NCBI GenBank assembly: GCA_026874595.1
Contig: CM049316.1
Span: 55,377,676-55,441,675, forward strand
Direction of reading: 5' to 3'
DNA: 64,000 nt
Source of the DNA: Sipunculus nudus
Lineage: Eukaryota; Annelida; Sipuncula; Golfingiida; Sipunculidae
Position numbers and translations under genes: made by a program. The notes beneath the pieces were generated by a model that saw only the letters and a program-made list of their open reading frames with translations, did no database searches and had not been told where the DNA came from. Shown here in pieces: positions 57,121 to 64,000 of the stretch (within the stretch, counting starts at the first letter, position 1; each line of letters starts with the position of its first letter).

Positions 57121-58104
57121 GAGTTTCGTATGGAATCACGTCAATGAGTTATGCAAGTCAACAAATTGTCACCTGTGGAATACTGAAAAAAAGAATATCG
57201 TGGATACGTGACCACAAGTATATAGGAGAAAAGTTAATTCATGATAAAAATAATATCTCAACTTGACATGTGAAACACTTTATTGCATGGATCTATGACT
57301 GCATTCTGTTAATGTACTTGCCATTTCATGTTGTTCTTTTCTTGTGTCTTTACAAATTTTCCATTTATATTTTAAGTATATCGATGTCAAATCGGGTGTG
57401 TGAAAAATTAATGGTAAGCCTAGTGCCTATTACACTGGCTGAAATATTATATATATTATGCCCCTTTCGCATTACCTAATCAAATAAAATATATTAAAAG
57501 ATTCTTTATTCTTAAATTTTTAACATTTGCTATATGAATAATTCGGTTTGTTCAATCTTAAGGTCTGAAAATAAACATGCAACACATTTGACCCCACAAC
57601 ATCTATAAAGACAAAGTCCGTGTTTCAAATGTGCATGGTCAACTGGACTTATTTGGCATTTTGGGCAGTAAAGAGTTGAAATACCATCCAATAATAAGCA
57701 CACATATATTCATTTGATAATATTTAGTTTTCTTAGTAACTAGCTGAAAAAACACGGTATACCGGGCTTATTACAGGGGTTTGGGAGATATATTACCTGA
57801 GATGTGGAATGTTGGCTCATTTTTTATTTTAAAAGTTAATAGAAAATATAGGTTTTCAGTGGGAAACTGTCTAAAATAGATATGTATAAATCTTTTTTAC
57901 ATTTATATTGTCGCACTGTGCACGTGGCAAGAAATTCATACCCCGGTATGTTTATCTTGAAGACCGGGTCAATAATGATGATTACATTGCGAAGCGGAAT
58001 GAGACTCGGGGGCATTAAGGTTTTCGATGATATTTGACTGGATTCTATAAGGTTGATGAGAGGAACACATGAAAGATTTATTAAATGTACGTTGTAAGGA
58101 AACT
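57121..58104. other. No gene recognised
   Basis: Short frames at 57072-57266 and 57270-57479 have no motif. Confidence 0.5.
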
Positions 58105-58176
58105 GCTCCTGAAGAAAGAAACAGAAATATGCATAACCTCGCTCCTGAAGAAAGAAACAGAAATATGCATAACCTC
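58105..58176. repeat. 36-bp perfect tandem duplication
   Basis: GCTCCTGAAGAAAGAAACAG and the following 16 bases are repeated once exactly. Confidence 0.95.
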
Positions 58177-60096
58177 GAAGTAGCAGAAGCGGACCCTACG
58201 GGACTCCATTCACAGGGTCCGTATCCCCTTTTCAGCCACCGCAACCTATTTTTTTTTATCGTATCAGACAAATTTTGAGGCCTGGCACCCGCCACCACTC
58301 CTTCCCACCCCACCCCACCACTGTTCCTGACATTGGAACCTTGAATTAGGTTTTGTCATTAATTCTCCTTGGTTGAACTCTCCATTTCATAAAGCGAGAA
58401 ACATGTGTTTATCTCTTTTACTGACCACTCACGTGGATGAGAGCCTCGTTCAAATGTACGGCCAGACATGCTCAGATCCTTCGCTGAAAGCAAGCGTTAT
58501 TCATATGAACAATAGTTCTTAATAGTGTTTGAGGTTGAGTGACCACGATGCACGCATTCCGTTCATTGCCTAAGGCAGTTCGGCTGTGCTCGGTGTAACC
58601 TCCGTTCAAGTCAGTATAAAACGGAAAAATCATTTAAAATTATATGTACATTGAACATTATTTATTCTCATATCGCCTTTGTCACTGCGGGGATAATAAC
58701 CTTTAAAATGATGTATGACACAGTTTTGTACACAACGCGGTTTTAGAGAACATTGCGAACAAACGTGAACCGAGTTCCTTTTATAAGTATTAGATGTAGA
58801 GTAAATCATCCATTAAAATTCTACAGATCGAACGTAGCTGTCACATATATATCGTATACTGCTGATCTGTTTTCGAAAAAATCCTTCAATTCTTTCAAGT
58901 GGAAACAAACATTCCAAAGCTTCAGTTCTACTGATATTTTGAAAACGAGTGTTTTTTTCTGGGTTGACGGCTGCATTGGGTTTACAGTATTGACCTCAAA
59001 ATGTTCCTGACTCGGGACAAAGATATATCTTTTGTGCATTATATTTGGATAAAAGAAATTCAGTCGGAGCCAACAAAGGCAAATCGCGATCTGTTAAAAA
59101 GATTGTCAACCTTTCAGCTGTTTACAATAGATAATCATATTATGTCGGGTGCGTAAGTACTTTTAAGCAAAGCAGCTCGTGAAAAGTATATTTTTATTAT
59201 ATTTTTTTCTGGAAAAAAAAATCTATCATTGTTGTATTTACACGTTCGGTGAATTGTTTGTTTTTTACACGTGTTTGTGAATGGCGCTGGACGGTTTGTG
59301 TACACTTTAGGCATGTTTCTCGAAATAAGCTTCGACTCCGTTTCAGACGCATTTGTCGTTGGAGGCAGGACTGTCAGTGTAATCTCGGTTTTTATCTTTT
59401 AGCAGATTTATATTTTATCATCAACTAGTCAAACTTGAAAGGAACCGGTGGCATTCATCTCCAAATACTTAACAAAATTGCGGCTCTTGGCCTGAGACCC
59501 AGAGAAAAGTTGTTTTCCAGATGGTAATTCAATATCATTTCTTTTTTACATCGAGTGTGAAGGAATGAGATTACTGGAACACGCTGCATTGATTCTGATA
59601 CCGGGTGAGGGTTTTTCTATTGCACTTAACGTCTTTTTTGTTTAAATAATCAGTCAACCCTGGATTTTTATGAATTTAGCAAGCGAATTGGTAGACAAAA
59701 GGCTGCAATGTCTGCTAGTGGTGTGCCAGTTAATCGATTATATCGATGATTAGTACGACTCAATAAACATAATTATTGGTCTGGTAAACCTAAATCTGAC
59801 ATTAAGCGCTGGTTGTAGGCTTTTTAATGTCAGAAGGTCGAAATGGCGCTAATCGATGATTGGTCGTTTTTCTTTCAAATTCGGTTTGCACTTCCGCATA
59901 ATCGATCACAGACGATTATATATGCACGTGCAAAGATGTCATATCATCCAAAAATATATTTATATCCTGTCAGAGATACAGGACAAAAAGCAGTGAACAA
60001 CATTGAAACTGAATCTCGCGCAGCGTACAAGTTTCAACAACCCAGCCGCTACCCGGCCGTAACTTTTAGCGTGATGTTCAAGTTAAACTGAATTTA
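58177..60096. other. No gene recognised
   Basis: Includes opposite-strand frames at 58753-59010 and 58821-59039, and 59843-60091, none with a recognisable motif. Confidence 0.5.
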
Positions 60097-60190
60097 AGAT
60101 GATGATTATGATGATGATAATAATAATAATAATAATAATTATTAATTTTTATTACAATTTATATAGCGCAAGTAACCAATACAATAAATG
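60097..60190. repeat. (GAT/AAT)n microsatellite with TATAGCGC tail
   Basis: GATGATGATTATGATGATGA passes into (AAT)n and then TTTATATAGCGCAAGTAACC. A similar (AAT)n followed by TTTATAATGCGTTAAATCCG lies inside the 2.7-kb elements (13075-13160), suggesting a shared dispersed repeat. Confidence 0.75.
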
Positions 60191-61195
60191 TTCAGCTGCG
60201 CTGTGAATACAGATGGTTCAGATTGGTATCAGACTGGTAGACTGTAGTGGTTCAAGGTTACAAAACAGTCATTAATCCTGCTGGCATCTAACTTTTCATG
60301 GGCTTTACAAGAAGAGGCAGATTAGACACATGTTTTTATTGGCATATGTATTTCATTGATTAGATTTTGGTGTGGATGCGGCACATGATCCAGATCCAGG
60401 AACGTCATCGAGGACTACTCACAAATGTACAGTCACTTATGCATGAATAAACTTATGCACGAAAGGAGGCTTGCAATTGTTAGAATGAGATTTCTAGTTA
60501 CATATATAACTATTCGTTCATTTAACAAGGGAATTTAACTCAATCTAGTGTTGAGCTGCAGCTGTAAAAAGTCCCAGCAAGCTGGAGAAATTCAGGAATT
60601 CCAGAATACTATCCCATTATATGTTTTCATAATACTGTCAAGCCTGTAAAAGTAACAGATAATGTCCAATACTCACATTAATGAATGTATTTAGCAGGTT
60701 ACGGTTTATCTTGGGAATCAGGACCAAGGAATTGTTACGGCAACTGCACAAATAACTGCCCGAATCAAAGTGGATTAAAGAAGACTGGAACTTTCACTAA
60801 CCGTACACTGATCATGGAACTAACAGCCGTAAAATATGGGTCACAGTGACCTATTTTGGTATGCAAGGAGATCAAGTTAGAAGTTTCTAGATCAAACGGT
60901 TATGAATTGTGCCTTGTTAACGGACGAACATACGGACTCACGACGGACAAAAGGTGATCGCTAAAGGTCAGATGACCAATGGTCTGCTGAGCTAAATCTG
61001 ACCAGAGAATATGCAGGATAAAATGACTCTAAAAGACAAAATGAATAAGAAAATGATAAAGTTTAATACACTGGCCTTTTTCAAAACAATAGATTATAAC
61101 TGCAATTTTTAGCAATTTTTACTTTTATTAAGCATAAAAATAATTTTTTTAACACAGTAAATCATTCTTTTGAGCAATTCATATAGTCTGGAGAC
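60191..61195. repeat. Non-coding; AGCTCA-type repeat end near 60920-61000
   Basis: GGACGAACATACGGACTCACGACGGACAAAAGG style sequence followed by TGATCGCTAAAGGTCAGATG and CTGCTGAGCTAAA matches the other AGCTCA-family ends. The remainder shows nothing. Confidence 0.45.
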
Positions 61196-61199
61196 TGCT

Positions 61200-61291
61200 T
61201 ATTATTTTTATTATTATTATTATTATATATTTATACACACACATATATAAATATATATGTGTGTGTGTGTGTGTGTGTGCGCGCGCGCGCG
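61200..61291. repeat. (TTA)n, (GT)n and (GC)n compound microsatellite
   Basis: (TTA)n at 61200-61225, ACACACAC and TATATA blocks, then (GT)n 61258-61279 continuing into (GC)n 61279-61291. The purine-pyrimidine alternation of about 35 bp is of the kind that can adopt Z-DNA. Confidence 0.9.
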
Positions 61292-61524
61292 GATGGTGCG
61301 TGATATTCAGAACAACGATGCAGCCCAGAGTTTGGTCATGTGTTTCTACCGGAACCAAAGGGGAACCAGACGGGTGCCTGTTCTTATTTGTACGCAAGGA
61401 CCAAGGTCCTGTAAGAGCTTTAAAGTTTTGTGACAAGATAGATGGCAAGCTCGTCAACATTGAAACCCAGGCTGAATTAGAGCATCTCATGAAAACACTA
61501 AAGCTCGAGGCAGCTACATTTTAG
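61290..61524 (+). CDS. C-type lectin-like domain, N-terminal half exon (partial)
   Basis: The frame gives GCLFLFVRKDQGPVRALKFC, then DKIDGKLVNIETQAELEHLM, which fits the first half of a C-type lectin-like domain (Cys...Ala..Cys...Leu-Val-x-Ile-Glu...Glu). Secreted or membrane lectins with this fold bind sugars or other ligands. The exon ends at TTTTAG|GTGAGT, a strong donor, but the last three bases of the exon are an in-frame TAG where relatives often have Trp. A CAG acceptor-like site at 61306 follows the (GT)n(GC)n tract but lacks a pyrimidine tract, so the 5' end is uncertain. No signal peptide is visible upstream. Confidence 0.55.
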
Positions 61525-61570
61525 GTGAGTCACATAGGTTTGACTTATTGAATAAAGTCTAAAGGTGAAA

Positions 61571-61588
61571 TATATATATATATATATA
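61571..61588. repeat. Short (AT)n run
   Basis: Nine AT repeats inside the lectin intron. Confidence 0.9.
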
Positions 61589-62039
61589 CGGTCAGTCAGT
61601 TCTGTAGATAAAAAAGCGCTCATGGAAACGATCACACCCTTTTCGCAATGGTCGCCAGCATTCGTTTTATAACTCCATTCACTTAATCACTGCTTTTAAT
61701 AGCAAGGTTCTCATTTTGTTGCTACCAGGGAGTTTGCAAAGCTTCAGAAATGTGTCGACTGAGGAAAGCGAAGTCTTGCGGGTTTCAGTTTTGGTCAGAC
61801 CCGCGATACCAAGGTCTCATTGGTCGGAAAATTCTTGAACCTGTGGCGATCCTTTGCAAACCCTGCTGTTGAAAGCAGTGGTGAAAGTGGGAGTAGTTCT
61901 GTCACGAATGTAGCATGGCGTGCGATAGGAGTGTAGGCAACACCAACCCTTCTATATCTCAACCAGACCTTGATTATAGACGCCACATTAATATAAAGGT
62001 CCAGGTGGGTTTTTTAGTCTGATATCACCTACGATATCA

Positions 62040-62342
62040 GTCTCATCCGACTTTACACTTTGCCTTCCTGGTCTTTCGGGCGTGATCATTCTTGTAGGTT
62101 TCCTCGGCTACCTGGGGAGCATACAACCCAGGCAGCCATACCAAACGCTAGAAGGTTACTATCGCACTACATTTGCCTGCCGCCCATGACTAGTACCCAT
62201 TCACTCCTGGGTGGAGAGAGCACACCCTTATGGTTAAGACTTTGGTTAGGAGTCTTAGCGCAGACGGCTGTCAGAACGAGACGCGAACCCACAACCTTGC
62301 GGTATCTAGTGCAGCGCGCTATCAATTACGCCACCACGCTTA
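62040..62342 (-). mobile_element. tRNA-derived SINE, reverse orientation
   Basis: On the minus strand from 62340: AGCGTGGTGGCGTAATTGAT contains an A-box-like TGGCGTAATTGATAGCGC. About 30 bp further GTTGTGGGTTCGCGTCTCG is a B-box-like element (GGTTCGANNC). This is the internal RNA polymerase III promoter arrangement of a tRNA-like head. The body contains GAGTGAATGGGTACTAGTC. The 3' limit is approximate. It sits in the presumed lectin intron. Confidence 0.65.
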
Positions 62343-62464
62343 TACTATTAATATAACACTAAACCTAATGAATGAATTTGCATGGTCTATAAATATTGGG
62401 AGAACTTTTTTATTTCAGTTGAATCATATCGAGTCACTTTTTTAGCATATCAGTCATTCCAAAT

Positions 62465-62465
<1 letters not shown>

Positions 62466-62529
<64 letters not shown>
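62466..62529. repeat. (AT)n microsatellite
   Basis: About 64 bp of alternating T/A, 100 bp upstream of the lectin exon acceptor. Confidence 0.95.
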
Positions 62530-62531
<2 letters not shown>

Positions 62532-62629
62532 ATATATTTCATGATAGCTTGCGTCTTATAACAGAATGAGACACTTCAAATATATTTATTTTCAAACTTT
62601 TTGTCCTTATTCTCTTTTTTTCTGCCCAG

Positions 62630-62757
62630 GAATGTGTGGTTTATCCGAAAGTGGATACTGGACATCTGGCAGAACGAGTAAGGAAGGATGGGTTTGGGCA
62701 CCTGGACATCCTGTTAACTTTGAGGAACTTGACTTGGCTCGACCCCGAAGCGGCTGA
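62630..62757 (+). CDS. C-type lectin-like domain, middle exon (partial)
   Basis: A clean pyrimidine tract and TGCCCAG acceptor (62629) open a frame with ESGYWTSGRTSKEGWVWAPG and HPVNFEELDLARP. The YWTSG...EGWVW.PG.PV pattern is the core of C-type lectin-like domains, after the first-half exon at 61290-61524. The phase does not fit that exon (it needs one extra base), and the frame stops at 62755 before the last two cysteines. An exon may be missing, or the gene is decaying. The C-terminal part is not in the window. Confidence 0.55.
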
Positions 62758-62864
62758 GGTTATTCTGTTCTGTATTTGAAATATCCGTCGTATATATCGT
62801 TTGTCATTCGGTGGACCTTATCCAGGGAGATACCCACTGTGTAAAAGGTCCACGAATTGCGAAT

Positions 62865-62954
62865 TAGCAAACGATGATTGAATTAAAGGTATTGCAGATA
62901 AATCAAAATGCTTGAAATGCAATATTCTATCTAATAGGCATACCGTCCTTGGAA

Positions 62955-63009
<55 letters not shown>

Positions 63010-63154
63010 TGAAGTTAGGCATTGAGAATCCTCAGAATATACTATACTCCTACTAAATGCGAATCGACAACCGATGATTGAATTAAAGGTATTGCAGATA
63101 AATCAAAATGCTTGAAATGCAATATTCTATCTAATAGGCATACCGTCCTTGGAA

Positions 63155-63219
<65 letters not shown>

Positions 63220-63364
63220 TGAAGTTAGGCATTGAGAATCCTCAGAATATACTATACTCCTACTAAATGCGAATCGACAACCGATGATTGAATTAAAGGT
63301 ATTGCAGATAAATCAAAATGCTTGAAATGCAATATTCTATCTAATAGGCATACCGTCCTTGGAA

Positions 63365-63437
<73 letters not shown>

Positions 63438-63582
63438 TGAAGTTAGGCATTGAGAATCCTCAGAATATACTATATTCCTACTTAATGCGAATCGACAACC
63501 GATGATTGAATTAAAGGTATTGCAGATATATCAAAATGCTTGAAATGCAAGTTTTAATCAAATAGGCATCCTGTCTTTGAAT

Positions 63583-63644
<62 letters not shown>

Positions 63645-63765
63645 TATGTGTGTGTATATGTATATATATATATAGATTTATTTATTTATTTATTTATTTA
63701 TTTTATTTCAGTGAAGTTAGGCACTGTGTATCCCCCGAATATACTATACTCCTACTTCGTTCCGC
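62865..63765. repeat. Tandem array of about 210-bp units with (AT)n cores
   Basis: Four units start at ATTGAATTAAAGGTATTGCAG at 62877, 63077, 63287 and 63505. Each has TGCTTGAAATGCAA, ATAGGCATACCGTCCTTGG, a long (AT)n core and AGTGAAGTTAGGCATTGAGA with ATACTATACTCCTACT. The first three units are almost identical outside the core; the fourth is diverged and also carries TATGTGTGTG and a (TTTA)n run (63678-63702). Core length varies between units, which accounts for the 200, 210 and 218 bp spacings. Confidence 0.9.
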
Positions 63766-64000
63766 AAACACTATGTTGTGAAAAATTTGGTTAATAATTT
63801 GTCTTTTTTTTATTTGTGATAATTGAAGAGGTATAGGAAAATTATTTTTTGCTGATACGATGAGAATGTAATGATTGCTTTTAGTCCCGGTACATCAATT
63901 CACAGACGTCGTCATTTGTGTTCTGTCAGATGAAGATAAGCGAGCCAGTTAATTTCATGACAGAACCTTTGCATCAAAGGCTGGCAAGTACGTGTCAGTT
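63766..64000. other. No gene recognised
   Basis: The window ends in unique-looking sequence. Confidence 0.5.

Noticed and set aside
59843-60091. 82-aa frame
   Set aside because: No motif and no exon boundaries that fit; likely chance.
62285-62342. A functional tRNA gene
   Set aside because: Box A and B motifs are present but the sequence does not fold into a full cloverleaf by eye and continues into a SINE-like body.
62865-63765. CRISPR-like look of regular repeats and spacers
   Set aside because: Units are about 210 bp with near-identical whole sequence and AT microsatellite cores, in an intron-bearing eukaryotic context; not a repeat-spacer array.

Overview
The window is animal nuclear DNA, most likely from a bivalve or related mollusc. 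It is AT-rich and intron-bearing, and it is crowded with decayed transposons, MITE-like elements, microsatellites and minisatellites. It also carries dispersed repeats with TCAAGGTCA and (CCGT/CTGT)n motifs of a kind I associate with bivalve genomes. The lineage call is inference from repeat style and from transposon protein types; no ribosomal or mitochondrial marker is present. No prokaryotic gene, operon or CRISPR array is visible.

Layout. Position 588-4650 holds a broken L1/Tx1-like LINE, with endonuclease, reverse transcriptase and C-terminal Cys/His region. 4680-10905 has dispersed repeats, a TTAA-flanked MITE (6641-7073), a reverse-strand hAT transposase remnant (7794-8261), a CCAACGTTGG repeat cluster and a 220-bp tandem repeat. 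12477-18463 is a giant inverted repeat made of two near-identical 2.7-kb non-autonomous DNA elements, each ending in GGGCCTGTTGCATAAA and flanked by a CAG or CTG target duplication. 18863-19196 is a MITE with perfect 32-bp inverted ends. 21301-22688 is a decayed TNP2-type (CACTA/EnSpm-like) transposase. Directly downstream is the only intact protein gene I can reconstruct: a nine-coding-exon DUF4806-type gene (23553-29439, 365 aa).

29606-30880 is a minisatellite plus a second reverse-strand hAT remnant. 31962-32940 is a hAT-like non-autonomous element. 36640-43480 (minus strand) is a decayed Helitron of the Helentron/Helitron2 type: an N-terminal cysteine-peptidase-like region, a 69-bp repeat block, a DUF6570-like region, Rep, a PIF1-like helicase and a C-terminal endonuclease. 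45548-46660 (minus) is an unidentified coiled-coil reading frame. 49860-51190 is a pogo/Tigger-type transposase remnant invaded by a 39-bp minisatellite, followed by a G-rich MITE. 52690-54560 has two different hAT remnants. 55267-55728 is a second copy of the TTAA MITE. 56486-57120 is a CR1-like RT remnant.

The last 3 kb carry two C-type-lectin-domain exons (61290-61524 and 62630-62757) separated by a tRNA-derived SINE, then a tandem array of about 210-bp units each with a long (AT)n core.

The genes do not form a pathway. The region is a transposon graveyard around one intact spliced gene and one partial lectin gene. Exon boundaries, family names and clade placements come from reading the sequence by eye and are not confirmed by any search.
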